A stretch of DNA of 49,132 nt from Deltaproteobacteria bacterium (GTDB lineage: Bacteria > Desulfobacterota > Desulfobacteria > Desulfobacterales > UBA2156). Below are positions 32,880 through 41,578 of this stretch, in pieces. The position numbers and the translations under genes were made by a program. Under the pieces are notes generated by a model. It ran no database searches and was not told the origin of the DNA. It saw nothing but the letters and a program-made list of their open reading frames with translations. Position 1 is the first letter of the stretch. Every line of letters starts with the position of its first letter. The DNA lies in the NCBI GenBank assembly GCA_019309485.1, contig JAFDGC010000011.1:1-49132 (forward strand), read 5' to 3'.

Positions 32880-34609
32880 CGTAGCTCTCCTGTATTGGAG
32901 GGAGGCGCCTTTCTGAGAAAAACATAAAATATGGTGCCTTCGCCCTCTTGGCTTTCCACCTTGAGCCTTCCCCCCAGTTTTTGTACGATGCCGTAGGTAA
33001 TGGCCAATCCCAATCCGGTGCCGTATCCTTTTTTCGTGGTAAAAAAAGGTTCAAAGATTTGATCCAGCGTCTCCTTGGACATCCCGCAGCCGTTGTCTTC
33101 AATTGATACGCCGAGGGTCTCCGGATCCTCCTCCCATGTCCTGATGATCACCAATCCATTGTCTTCCACTGCGGAAAACGAATTGGTTAAAATATTCAAA
33201 AAGACCTGCTGGAGCTGCCCCAAGTCCGATGAAATCTGGGGCAGGTTTTCGTCCAGTTCCAGGCGGATTTCGATACCGCGGTAAAGATATTCCTTTTCCA
33301 GAAAACCGAGGACCTCCCGGATGACATCGTTGACATCCAGAAGCTCGAACTGCACTTCCATGCGCCGGGCAAATCCCAAAAGGCGGTGCGTGATGGTCTT
33401 GCAACGTTCCACCGACTTTTGAATGGACGCCGTCACCTCCATGAATTTTTCTTTTTTGTCAAACGGCTCGGCGCGTTCCAACAGGTCTTTCATCAACCCC
33501 GCTTTCTCATTGATCACCGCCAGGGGGTTGTTGATTTCATGAGCCACGCCCGCTGCCAGTCTTCCGATGGACGACAGTTTGTGGGCATGCTCCAATTCCC
33601 GAAAGGCCAGCTCGCGCCGTTCATCGGCATCCCGGGTTTTTTTGACCAAAACGCCGGTCATTTTAAAAATCGTGAGGAGGATGAATATCGTGCCGATGAT
33701 GAATATGAAAAACATCTCGCTTTTGAGCGTGAACCAGGTTTTCAAGACCACGGACTTGGGTTTGACCATCACCAGGTTGCAGCAAAAATTCTCCAAATGG
33801 GTATAGACCACGATCACCTCGCGGCCCTTGGGGTCCATTTCCTCTTCGATATGGATGCCGTAATTGCCGGGGGGCGGTAAAAAGGGACACTTTTCCAACA
33901 CTTTGCCGTAAAACTTGGAATTGGTTTGAAAAACGCCTTTGTCGTTGATCAAGAAGGCATCGCTTTCCGCATCCAATCCCATGGCGGCGATGAGGTTGTC
34001 AAAAAGGGAGGTGTCGATGGTGGCCCGCAGGACCCAGTTATCGCACTCTTCGTTCCCGAGTTGGACCGCGATGGCGATATGCGGGAAATTCCGATATCCC
34101 ATGAAGACGTCACTGACATAGGTTCCCCGGATCGTGACCTCGTGATACCAGGCTTGATCCGAATAGTCCTTGGCCAAAAGATCGTACGGCCCGGCATAAC
34201 TCACCTGGATCCCCTTACAATCAATAAGCCCCAAATCCACGAATCCGCCGAATTCCTTTTTCAAGACCCGGAAGATCCGGTTTAGATTTTTTTCGTTCGC
34301 CAGCGTCTCCACGGGATAGGCGGAGGTGATAAAACGGACCGTGGAGAGTTTTTCCTCCAGGAAAAGTTCGAAGGAATGTTTGGTCTTGGAGGTTAAAAGA
34401 CGCATGGGGTTGATGATTTCATCTGTCAGACTGGACCGGTATTGATGGTAATTGATGACCGCCATCAATGTCAGAGGAATGATGGTAACCAGCATCATGA
34501 GGACAACAATATTGCGCCGCAGCAGGCGGTACCGGTCCGTCGATTGGAGATCCTCTCCGGGATCGAAGATATTCGGCTTGAAATATTGCCACCACCTGGA
34601 TTCGGCCAT
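32876..34609 (-). CDS. Membrane sensor histidine kinase with dCache-type sensor domain
   Basis: This 577-residue protein has a first membrane helix at about 35-55 (IVVLMMLVTIIPLTLMAVI) and an extracytoplasmic region of about 240 residues. That region has dCache-like features (FVDLGLIDCKGIQVSYAGPYDLLAKDYSDQAWY; SDVFMGYRNFPHIAIAV). A second helix near 305 is FFIFIIGTIFILLTIF. The kinase core has the H-box GVAHEINNPLAVINEKAGLM, VFLNILTNSFSAV, IEDNGCGMS and GTGLGLAITYG. dCache domains bind small molecules outside the cell. It is coupled to NifX-like gene 34609 (stop/start TAATG) and to receiver 32511. Confidence 0.92.
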   Translation of the reverse strand: MAESRWWQYFKPNIFDPGEDLQSTDRYRLLRRNIVVLMMLVTIIPLTLMAVINYHQYRSSLTDEIINPMRLLTSKTKHSFELFLEEKLSTVRFITSAYPVETLANEKNLNRIFRVLKKEFGGFVDLGLIDCKGIQVSYAGPYDLLAKDYSDQAWYHEVTIRGTYVSDVFMGYRNFPHIAIAVQLGNEECDNWVLRATIDTSLFDNLIAAMGLDAESDAFLINDKGVFQTNSKFYGKVLEKCPFLPPPGNYGIHIEEEMDPKGREVIVVYTHLENFCCNLVMVKPKSVVLKTWFTLKSEMFFIFIIGTIFILLTIFKMTGVLVKKTRDADERRELAFRELEHAHKLSSIGRLAAGVAHEINNPLAVINEKAGLMKDLLERAEPFDKKEKFMEVTASIQKSVERCKTITHRLLGFARRMEVQFELLDVNDVIREVLGFLEKEYLYRGIEIRLELDENLPQISSDLGQLQQVFLNILTNSFSAVEDNGLVIIRTWEEDPETLGVSIEDNGCGMSKETLDQIFEPFFTTKKGYGTGLGLAITYGIVQKLGGRLKVESQEGEGTIFYVFLRKAPPSNTGELR

Positions 34610-34956
34610 TATGAACCCATGTCTTCTTTAAGGATTTCCCCCGGCTTGAGGTCCCCTTGATAAAACCGCTCCAGTACGGATTTCCACGGCCCGATAACGG
34701 AATCGAAAACCCGGATCCGCTTCCAGTTGAGATACTGGTAGTGTTCCTCTTCGATCCCGTTGCAGATCACCGTATCGACCCCCTCGCTCAAAATGAGCTG
34801 ACACAGCTTCTCGGACGACGGCTGGGAAAGAACCATGATACTTTCGTCATGTTTTTGAGAGGATCCATCCCCCACGGCAATGAGCACTTCGGCAGCCAGG
34901 TCGAAACGCGGCGCCACCTCATCGCCGTACAATGGGATTAACACTTTATGGGCCAT
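34609..34956 (-). CDS. NifX/NifB C-terminal-like (dinitrogenase Fe-Mo cofactor family) protein
   Basis: The 115-residue protein resembles the small Nitro_FeMo-Co domain: KVLIPLYGDEVAPRFDLAAEVLIAV at the start, SEKLCQLILSEGVDTVICNGIEEEHYQYLNWKRIRVFD, and a helical end. Relatives bind iron-sulfur or Fe-Mo cofactor precursors, but many stand-alone members have no nitrogenase link, and no nif genes are here. It lies between the sigma-54 activator and the sensor kinase, with one-base overlap to the latter, so it may modulate signalling through a metal cluster. That is inference. Confidence 0.8.
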   Translation of the reverse strand: MAHKVLIPLYGDEVAPRFDLAAEVLIAVGDGSSQKHDESIMVLSQPSSEKLCQLILSEGVDTVICNGIEEEHYQYLNWKRIRVFDSVIGPWKSVLERFYQGDLKPGEILKEDMGS

Positions 34957-35025
34957 ATCACCCGCGTCATAAAATCGGTTGTTTTAAATTGTGACATATT
35001 GTCTTGATCTTGTCCAGAGGGATAT

Positions 35026-36447
35026 CTATCCGGAAGTTATTCCATATTGTTTCATTTTTCTCCACAAGGTACTCCTGCCCCATCCCAAAATTTCGGCGGC
35101 TTTGTTGCGCCGGCCTCCGGTTTTCACCAGGACATCCATAATCATTCTGCGCTCCACATCCGCCCATGTGCGTCCCTCGGATCGAAGTTTTGATGTATCG
35201 ACGCCCGACACCGCCGGAGAGACCAGGGCGCCCCCATCGGATGCGGTTTCAGGGGTATCCATGGAAGGCTCGGTCAGGTAGGCGGGAAGGTGCTGAGGTA
35301 AAATCTCGCGTTCCTGGCAGATATTCACTGCATACTCAATGATATTCTGCAGTTCCCGCACATTTCCGGGATACGCATAGGCCTTCAGGATTTCGAGGGC
35401 TTTTTTGGAAAAACCTGAAATCTTTTTCCCGAACCTCGAATTCAGCCTGTTCAAAAAGTGGTCGAGAAGCAGGCGGATGTCACCGTCACGATCCCGAAGG
35501 GCTGGAATGTGAAGCCGGACTACGTTGAGCCGGAATAACAGATCCTCCCGGAAGCGCCCGTTTCGGACCATTTGTTCGAGATTCCGGTGGGTGGCGGCGA
35601 TGACCCGCACATCGGCCTGGAAGCCCTTTGTGCTTCCAAGGGGATAGACCACCCGATCGTCCAAAAAGGTGAGGAGTTTGACCTGAAGCGGCAATGGAAG
35701 GTCCCCGATTTCCGTCAGATAAAGGGTTCCGTGATGGGCCAGACGAAAGCGGCCGGGCTTGTTTTCCACCGCACCCGTAAACGCTCCTTTTTGATGCCCG
35801 AAGAGTTCCGATTCGAGCAGGGTTTCCGGAAGGGCACCGCAATTCACCTTGACAAAGGGGCCTTTGGATCGATTCGAGGCTTGATGGATGGCTTCGGCCA
35901 CCCGATCCTTGCCGGTGCCCGTCTCACCGGTGATCAAAACCGAGGAGTCGTTTTGGGCAATGATGGGCAGGATTTGAAAGATTTTTTCCATTTGGGGGCT
36001 TCGGCCCACAAGATGGGCGAACCCGTATGCATGGCTGATTTTTGCGTCGAGGTCCCGTAATGGCCGTAAATCCTCGATGGTCTCCAGGAACCCTATCCAA
36101 TGATCCGCTGCATCTTTTAAGGGTGCCAGGTAGACCTGAACCGGGATCCGCAAGCGATCCCGGTTGATGATGTCGCTTTCGAAAGATTCGGATTCGGAAC
36201 CGGGCCCCATCCCCATGGCCGGGCAGGATTTTAAGCACGTCCGGTTTCGAACGATGTGGTAACAGGGAACCCCCTCGGCCTCTTTTCGGGAAAATCCCGT
36301 GAGCGCTTCAAGGACGCGGTTCATCAGCATGATCCGCCGATCCTTGTCGAGAAGGGCGATCCCCACAGGGATCTCATCGATCATGGATTGCAGATTTACG
36401 GCGTTGAAGAAAGCATCTTGAGATTTTCTTTGCCGGGTTGGATTCAA
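35026..36447 (-). CDS. PAS-domain sigma-54-dependent activator
   Basis: The 473-residue protein has an N-terminal PAS domain (MIDEIPVGIALLDKDRRIMLMN) with the Cys pattern VPCYHIVRNRTCLKSCPAM. The AAA+ module has GETGTGKD, an intact GAFTGA in HQKGAFTGAVENKPG, and YPGNVRELQNIIEYAV. The end is a Fis-type HTH (NKAAEILGWGRSTLWRKMKQYG). It has no receiver. As first gene of the signalling run it is the best candidate to activate the sigma-54 promoter at 31511. Whether receivers of the run control it is not visible in sequence. Confidence 0.93.
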   Translation of the reverse strand: MNPTRQRKSQDAFFNAVNLQSMIDEIPVGIALLDKDRRIMLMNRVLEALTGFSRKEAEGVPCYHIVRNRTCLKSCPAMGMGPGSESESFESDIINRDRLRIPVQVYLAPLKDAADHWIGFLETIEDLRPLRDLDAKISHAYGFAHLVGRSPQMEKIFQILPIIAQNDSSVLITGETGTGKDRVAEAIHQASNRSKGPFVKVNCGALPETLLESELFGHQKGAFTGAVENKPGRFRLAHHGTLYLTEIGDLPLPLQVKLLTFLDDRVVYPLGSTKGFQADVRVIAATHRNLEQMVRNGRFREDLLFRLNVVRLHIPALRDRDGDIRLLLDHFLNRLNSRFGKKISGFSKKALEILKAYAYPGNVRELQNIIEYAVNICQEREILPQHLPAYLTEPSMDTPETASDGGALVSPAVSGVDTSKLRSEGRTWADVERRMIMDVLVKTGGRRNKAAEILGWGRSTLWRKMKQYGITSG

Positions 36448-36497
36448 CGTGACTCGTCGGATTGGGGGTGAAAGATCTCAAAGGAAATCGAAAAAAA

Positions 36498-36590
36498 TGG
36501 CGGAGAGGGTGGGATTCGAACCCACGATCCCGCTTTTGGCAGGATACCGCTTTTCGAGAGCGGGGCCTTCAGCCACTCGGCAACCTCTCC
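36498..36590 (-). tRNA. tRNA-Ser (CGA anticodon)
   Basis: On the minus strand GGAGAGG (from 36590) pairs with CCTCTCC, followed by discriminator G and encoded CCA (36498-36500). The anticodon arm is CCGCTCT-CGA-AAAGCGG, giving CGA. A long variable arm and GGTTCGAATCC T-arm mark a class II serine tRNA. Confidence 0.95.
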
Positions 36591-36779
36591 GCATCCTCAT
36601 CAAATCCGGTAAGTTAGACTATGCTTTTTAGGACGTCGTTGTCAATCCTCTTTCCGTTTCTTTCCGCCGAATCGATAAAGGCGTTCAAAAAAAACCGGTT
36701 AACGGAGTTTTCCCTTGAACCCGACACGTTTTTCATTTAAAAGGACTCTTTTCATTTTTATCTTTAAGGAGCAACGCTT

Positions 36780-38120
36780 ATGGCCACTGTCACCCCTTTC
36801 AGGGGAATCTTTTACAATACCTCGAAAATATACGACATCGCCGACGTCATGGCGCCCCCCTTTGACGTGGTATCCGAAACCGAACGGCTGGAACTGCATG
36901 AACGGAATCCTTACAACAGCATCCGCCTGACCCTGGGAAAAAACGACGCCTCCAATCCCAACGGCACCGCATGGATTCCCCGGGCGGCCCAGCACTTCAA
37001 CAACTGGCTCAAGGCGGGGATCCTGGTTCAGGACAACTCCCCGGCTCTGTATTTCACGGCCCGCAGTTTTGTTCATGACTACAAACCCGTCACCCGTTTC
37101 GGATTCATCGCCCTGGTCCGGCTGGAGCCCTTTGAAAAAAAGATGGTTTTACCCCACGAAAAGACGTTTTCGAATGTCCGGGCCCAGCGGCTGGCCCTCA
37201 TGAAGGCATCCCACGCCAACTTTGCACCCATCTTTTCCCTGTATTCGGATCCGAAAAACGACATCATCATCCGCCTGAAAGCCGCCGTGTTCGATAAAAC
37301 GGCGGACATCGATTTCGTGGATTACGACAGCCAGCGACACCGGCTGTGGCGCATCACCGACACATCGGTTCAAAAGGCCGTTTTCGGCGCGTTGAAAGAT
37401 AAAAACATCTATATCGCCGACGGACACCACCGGTATACCACGGCGTTGAACTACCTGGAGTGGATGCGCTCACGGCACCCGGACCTTCCCGGGAATCATC
37501 CCGCCAACTTTGTGATGATGTACCTTTCCGGCATGGAGGATCCCGGCCTTGTCGTCCTTCCCGCCCATCGTCTGTTGCGGGGTGTTTCCGACGAGGCCCG
37601 CACAAACCTGATTCCCAAAGCCCGGAAATATTTCGATGTCACCACCATCCCCTTCAAGGGCAAGGAGCGGGAAAGGGCCCTGGTGGAATTTGTCTCCTCG
37701 CTCAAGGCCAACGCCCCCAAGAACGTGATCGGCGTCTTCATGAAAGACCACCCCGAATTTTATCTCTTGGTATTGAAGCCCCGGGTGATGGAGGAAAAGT
37801 TCAAAAACGAAATCATCGAAGCGGTGCGCCATATCGACGTCACGATCCTGACGCAATTGATCTTCATGGAGATTTTGGGATTCGACGAGGCCCAGCTCGA
37901 CGATGAAAAACGCATCGGGTACGACCGCACCGAAACCGGCGCCGTGGAAGCGATTACCGGCGGTGACTACGATATCGCGTTTATCCTCAATCCCACCCGA
38001 ATCGAGCAGATGAAGACCGTGGCGGACCGGGGACTCATCATGCCCCGGAAAGCCACCTATTTCTATCCCAAGGTCGGCTCCGGTCTTGTCATGAACCGCC
38101 TCGTTCCGGATACGGTATAA
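36780..38120 (+). CDS. DUF1015 family protein (SerK-like kinase superfamily)
   Basis: The 446-residue protein is a full-length DUF1015 member. Recognisable segments are FRGIFYNTSKIYDIADVMAPPFDVV at the start, NPYNSIRLTLGK, VLPHEKTFSNVRAQRLALMKA, IADGHHRYTTALNYLEW and NFVMMYLSGMEDPGLVVLPAHRL, with a C-terminal FILNPTRIEQMKTVADRGLIMPRKATYFYPKVGSGLVMN. The family includes archaeal ADP-dependent serine kinase relatives, but the reaction of most bacterial members is untested. AAGGAGC precedes the ATG. It is alone on the plus strand, between a tRNA gene and a convergent methyltransferase. Confidence 0.9.
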   Translation: MATVTPFRGIFYNTSKIYDIADVMAPPFDVVSETERLELHERNPYNSIRLTLGKNDASNPNGTAWIPRAAQHFNNWLKAGILVQDNSPALYFTARSFVHDYKPVTRFGFIALVRLEPFEKKMVLPHEKTFSNVRAQRLALMKASHANFAPIFSLYSDPKNDIIIRLKAAVFDKTADIDFVDYDSQRHRLWRITDTSVQKAVFGALKDKNIYIADGHHRYTTALNYLEWMRSRHPDLPGNHPANFVMMYLSGMEDPGLVVLPAHRLLRGVSDEARTNLIPKARKYFDVTTIPFKGKERERALVEFVSSLKANAPKNVIGVFMKDHPEFYLLVLKPRVMEEKFKNEIIEAVRHIDVTILTQLIFMEILGFDEAQLDDEKRIGYDRTETGAVEAITGGDYDIAFILNPTRIEQMKTVADRGLIMPRKATYFYPKVGSGLVMNRLVPDTV

Positions 38121-38142
38121 TCCCCCGATCCGGACGATCCTT

Positions 38143-38901
38143 TCAGGGAGTGAACAAGGCCGCGGCGTCTTCGGTGTAGCGCCCGTTTTGATCGTACAGA
38201 ACCAAAGGAGGCGCAACCCGGACCCCCTTGCGCGCCCCCTTGACCCCTTCCGCCACCACCAGCTTGGCCTCCGTATCCCTCCGGGAATGCACCATCCGCA
38301 AGCGCTTGGGGACAAGGCCGGAGGCCTCCATGAGACCAAGGACATCCGCGGTCCGTTCGGCCGGGACCACGGCGACGAAGCGGCCCTTGGGTTTAAGCAT
38401 CCGGGCCCCGGCGGCGGCGACGTCCGGAAGCGTGACGGCGATTTCGTGGCGGGCGATGGCCCGCCGGTTGTCCGGGTTGATGCGTCCGGACCGCGCTTTC
38501 CGGAAAGGCGGATTCGTCACCACCAGGTCCACGGGCCCGCCGGTATGGGTTTGATCCAATTCCCGCATATCCATGCAAAGGATTCGCATCCGGTCTTCCA
38601 TGCCGTTTTCCTGCATGTTTTTCCGGGCGATGGCGGCCAGGGATTTTTGGATTTCCACCCCAAACCCCCGAATGCTCGGGTGCCGGAAGCCAAGGATCAG
38701 GGGGATGATTCCGCACCCGGTACCCAGATCCAGGATGCGGTCGTCTGCTTTGGGACCGGCATGGCGTGCCAGAAGGACGGCATCCACGGAAAACCGGTAC
38801 CCCGTTTTTTCCTGGAGGACTTTGAGCCTGCCGTTGAAAAAGGTGTCGAGGGTCAGGGCGTTTTCTTTTTCGGGCATCGTTTTATATTTCGGGATTTTCA
38901 T
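38143..38901 (-). CDS. TrmN6-like tRNA adenine-N6 methyltransferase
   Basis: The 252-residue class I SAM methyltransferase has the start LTLDTFFNGRLKVLQEKTGYRFSVDAVLLA typical of the tRNA1(Val) A37 family, SAM motif ILDLGTGCGIIPLIL, and the N6-methylase motif VTNPPFRKARSGRINPDN. The C-terminal part (RFVAVVPAERTADVLGLMEASGLVPKRLRMVHSR) also fits. A last 40 residues diverge. Start choice is uncertain (38901 or 38877); neither has a good ribosome-binding site, and a perfect hairpin directly precedes 38901. It is convergent with DUF1015 and downstream of the DUF721 gene. Confidence 0.85.
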   Translation of the reverse strand: MKIPKYKTMPEKENALTLDTFFNGRLKVLQEKTGYRFSVDAVLLARHAGPKADDRILDLGTGCGIIPLILGFRHPSIRGFGVEIQKSLAAIARKNMQENGMEDRMRILCMDMRELDQTHTGGPVDLVVTNPPFRKARSGRINPDNRRAIARHEIAVTLPDVAAAGARMLKPKGRFVAVVPAERTADVLGLMEASGLVPKRLRMVHSRRDTEAKLVVAEGVKGARKGVRVAPPLVLYDQNGRYTEDAAALFTP

Positions 38902-38922
38902 GGCGGCATGTAAAATGCCGCC
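38902..38922 (-). promoter_or_regulatory. Perfect hairpin touching the start codon of the TrmN6-like gene
   Basis: GGCGGCAT (38902-38909), five-base loop, ATGCCGCC (38915-38922). On the minus strand the stem ends directly before the ATG at 38901. A further AATGCCGCCTT copy occurs at about 38955-38965. It could hinder translation from 38901, favouring 38877, or be a small intergenic repeat. Confidence 0.45.
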
Positions 38923-38990
38923 TTACGTGTTTCAGGCTTGCACGGGGATTTTTGAAATGCCGCCTTCCATGTTCGGAGCTGCGCGACGGT

Positions 38991-39314
38991 TTATCGTAAC
39001 GGGCCGATCTTGAACCGGATCTCTTCGAGAAGCGGTTTTCCCAGGGCCTGGTTGAGCTTTTGAAGGATCCCTTCCTTCATGAACTGGAGCTGGTGGACCC
39101 ATACGGAACCGGTCGCATGGACGATGAGTATCCGCCCCTTAAACGCGGCGGGTTGTGCGTTTTCGGCGACCACACTCCCCACCACGGCGTCCCAGTGGTC
39201 CCAGACACGGGCAAGCTCCATATCCGCGTTCCGGCGGCAGGACGCCAGCACCTGGGTCAACACGTTTTTCAGGGGAACCGGTTCTATGGGGCGTTTTTTG
39301 AAATGGTCCGGCAT
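38991..39314 (-). CDS. DUF721 (DciA-like) protein
   Basis: This 107-residue protein has the DUF721 core: LKNVLTQVLASCRRNADMELARVWDHWDAVVGSVVAENAQP, then GRILIVHATGSVWVHQLQFMKEGILQKLNQAL and IRFKIGPL. DciA proteins of this fold help load the replicative helicase in bacteria lacking DnaC/DnaI. Length and pattern fit. The gene is divergent from hflK and probably transcribed with the TrmN6-like gene 90 bp downstream. Confidence 0.85.
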   Translation of the reverse strand: MPDHFKKRPIEPVPLKNVLTQVLASCRRNADMELARVWDHWDAVVGSVVAENAQPAAFKGRILIVHATGSVWVHQLQFMKEGILQKLNQALGKPLLEEIRFKIGPLR

Positions 39315-39346
39315 GATTTCGCTTTACTGGAAATGGGCCTTTCCCC

Positions 39347-39375
39347 TTGACTTGCAATATGTTCTGGTGTATATT
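39347..39375 (+). promoter_or_regulatory. Sigma-70-type promoter for hflKC
   Basis: TTGACT (39347-39352), 17 bp, TATATT (39370-39375). Box quality and spacing are near ideal. It lies 126 bp upstream of hflK. Confidence 0.65.
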
Positions 39376-39500
39376 TTATCAAATTGCGGTTATTTATCAA
39401 TATAAAAGAAGCGTGATTGTTTTTCGGGCGGACGCGGGTCGAGGTTTGTGCTCGCGCTTTTTAATCGGTCCGATGGGGCCGCAACAGGATTCGGTGAAAG

Positions 39501-40544
39501 ATGAATTGGGATTGGGAAAAATTAAAGGAGCAACAGCAGCGGATGGGGGGCGGAAAATCTCCCCAGATGGATGAGATTTTCAACAAGTTCAAAGGATTCA
39601 AGTTTCCCGGAAAAATTCCGGGGGGATCCCTCATCATTCTTCTGATCCTGCTGATCATTTTCGGGTCCTCTACCTTTTATACGGTGGGCGTGGATGAAGT
39701 GGGCGTGGTCCAGAGATTCGGAAAATATGTCCGAACCACCCAGCCGGGCTTGAACTTCAAGCTGCCCATCGGCGTCGAAAAGGTGACCAAGGTCAAGATC
39801 CGCCGGGTCTTCAAGGAAGAGTTCGGAGAAGGCCCGTCCCGTTTTGAAACCCGGACCCAATTCGGCGGTGAAGATGTAAGGAGCATGGCCCTCATGCTCA
39901 CAGGGGATCTGAACGTGGCGGTGGTCCCCTGGATCGTCCAGTACCGCATCAAGGATCCGTATAACTATCTGTTCAAGGTCCAAAACGCCCAGCGCCTCCT
40001 GGTGGACATGTCCGAGGCCACCATGCGCCTGGTGGTGGGAGACCGGAGCATCAACGAGGTCATCACCAAGCGGGACGAAATCGCGGTGGAGGCCCGGGAA
40101 CTCCTCCAAAAGGAACTGGATGAAGCCCAGAGCGGGATCCACGTGGTGACCGTCGAAATGAAGCGGACCAACGTCCCGGTTCCGGTACAGCCCTCCTTCA
40201 ACGAGGTGAACCAGGCCGTTCAGGAAAAGGAACAGTTGATCTACCAGGCCAAGGAAGACTACAACAAGGCCATTCCGGCGGCTCGGGGCCAAGCGGATCG
40301 GACCATCAAGGCCGCGGAAGGTTACGCCCTGGATCGGGTCAATCGGGCCAAGGGGGATGCGGCCCGTTTTGCCGCCGTGTACAAGGAGTACATCAACGCC
40401 AAGGACGTGACCAAGCGGCGGCTCTACCTGGAAACGTTACAGGAGCTCTTTCCCAAACTGGGCCCCAAGTACATTGTGGACCAGGACCAGAAAAATCTCC
40501 TTCCCCTCTTGAACCTGACCAAACCTTTGGGGGAATCCAAATGA
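39501..40544 (+). CDS. hflK: FtsH protease modulator HflK
   Basis: The 347-residue protein has a Gln/Gly-rich cytosolic start, one membrane helix at about residues 52-72 (SLIILLILLIIFGSSTFYTV) and the SPFH/band-7 domain (VGVVQRFGKYVRTTQPGLNFKLPIGVEKVTKVKIRR). A long helical region follows (AYKEYINAKDVTKRRLYLETLQ at its end). HflK with HflC forms a large periplasmic-facing cage around FtsH and modulates its proteolysis. A GGTGAAAG-type site precedes the ATG. It overlaps hflC by 4 bp (ATGA), as usual for the pair. No hflX or purA is adjacent. Confidence 0.96.
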   Translation: MNWDWEKLKEQQQRMGGGKSPQMDEIFNKFKGFKFPGKIPGGSLIILLILLIIFGSSTFYTVGVDEVGVVQRFGKYVRTTQPGLNFKLPIGVEKVTKVKIRRVFKEEFGEGPSRFETRTQFGGEDVRSMALMLTGDLNVAVVPWIVQYRIKDPYNYLFKVQNAQRLLVDMSEATMRLVVGDRSINEVITKRDEIAVEARELLQKELDEAQSGIHVVTVEMKRTNVPVPVQPSFNEVNQAVQEKEQLIYQAKEDYNKAIPAARGQADRTIKAAEGYALDRVNRAKGDAARFAAVYKEYINAKDVTKRRLYLETLQELFPKLGPKYIVDQDQKNLLPLLNLTKPLGESK

Positions 40545-41497
40545 AATCGAAACCTTTGATCCTTATCGCCTTGGCGGTTTTCGCCTTTTTGCTTTACAAC
40601 TCGGCCTTCATCGTGGATGAAAGGGAGCAGGTGGTGATCACCCAGTTCGGGAAAGTGGTGGGGGATCCCAAGACCGAACCCGGCCTTTATTTTAAAATCC
40701 CTTTCATCCAGCTCACCAGTTATTTTCCGAAAAATCTTCTGGACTGGGACGGGGATCCCGGGCAGATTCCCACCCTCGACAAGACCTACCTCTGGGTGGA
40801 CGCCTTTGCCCGGTGGCGGATCGTTGACCCGGTCTTATTCTTCCAGACCGTAAACAACATGGTGAGTGCATTGGCGCGTCTGGACGACATCATCGACCCG
40901 TCCATCCGCAACTTCATTACCTCGTACCGCCTCATCGAAACGGTACGCTTGACCAATCGAAACCTCGATACCCTGGAAATCGGTTTCGAGGACCTGAAAA
41001 AAGAACGACCTTCCGGATACATGGTCTCCACCGGCCGGGCCCAAATCACCAAGGGGATCCTGGAGCAGGCCAAACCCAAGCTGGCCGAGTTCGGCATCCA
41101 ACTGGAAGACGTCAAGATTTCCCGGCTCAACTACGTGGAAGATGTGCGCAAGTCCGTTTACAACCGGATGATCGCAGAGCGGAAACAGATCGCCGAAAAG
41201 TTTCGCTCCGAAGGTCGGGGGGAAGCCCGAAAGATTGAGGGTGAAAAGGATCGCGATCTGAAACAGATCACCTCAGAGGCTTACCGGAGGGCCCAGGAAA
41301 TCAAGGGGAAGGCCGACGCCGAGGTTACCAAGATTTACGCCGAAGCCTACGGGCTCGACCCGGAATTTTATTCCTTTACCAAGACCCTGGAAATCTACAA
41401 CAAGTCCCTGGACAAAGAAAGTTCACTTGTCCTTTCCACGGACTCGGAATTTCTGAAATACCTGAAAGGGTATAACGAACCCGCCCGAAACCAATAG
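40541..41497 (+). CDS. hflC: FtsH protease modulator HflC
   Basis: The 318-residue partner of HflK has an N-terminal membrane anchor (LILIALAVFAFLLYNSAFIV) and the SPFH domain (EREQVVITQFGKVVGDPKTEPGLYFKIPFIQ). Next comes YVEDVRKSVYNRMIAERKQIAEKFRSEGRGEA, the highly conserved HflC helical segment. The C-terminal end (FYSFTKTLEIYNKSL) matches the family. Translation is coupled to hflK by the ATGA overlap, and a terminator follows. Confidence 0.96.
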   Translation: MKSKPLILIALAVFAFLLYNSAFIVDEREQVVITQFGKVVGDPKTEPGLYFKIPFIQLTSYFPKNLLDWDGDPGQIPTLDKTYLWVDAFARWRIVDPVLFFQTVNNMVSALARLDDIIDPSIRNFITSYRLIETVRLTNRNLDTLEIGFEDLKKERPSGYMVSTGRAQITKGILEQAKPKLAEFGIQLEDVKISRLNYVEDVRKSVYNRMIAERKQIAEKFRSEGRGEARKIEGEKDRDLKQITSEAYRRAQEIKGKADAEVTKIYAEAYGLDPEFYSFTKTLEIYNKSLDKESSLVLSTDSEFLKYLKGYNEPARNQ

Positions 41498-41522
41498 GGC
41501 TTCATCGAAAAAAGGGCAAAAG

Positions 41523-41565
41523 AAGCATCCCTCCTCCCATGATGGAAAGAGGGATGCTTTATACC
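41523..41565. terminator. Bidirectional rho-independent terminator between hflC and a small gene
   Basis: AAGCATCCCTC (41523-41533) pairs with GAGGGATGCTT (41549-41559). On the plus strand TTTATA follows; on the minus strand CTTTTGCCCTTTTTTC follows. It can end both hflC and the small gene at 41579. Confidence 0.75.
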
Positions 41566-41578
41566 CGGACCTGATTAC

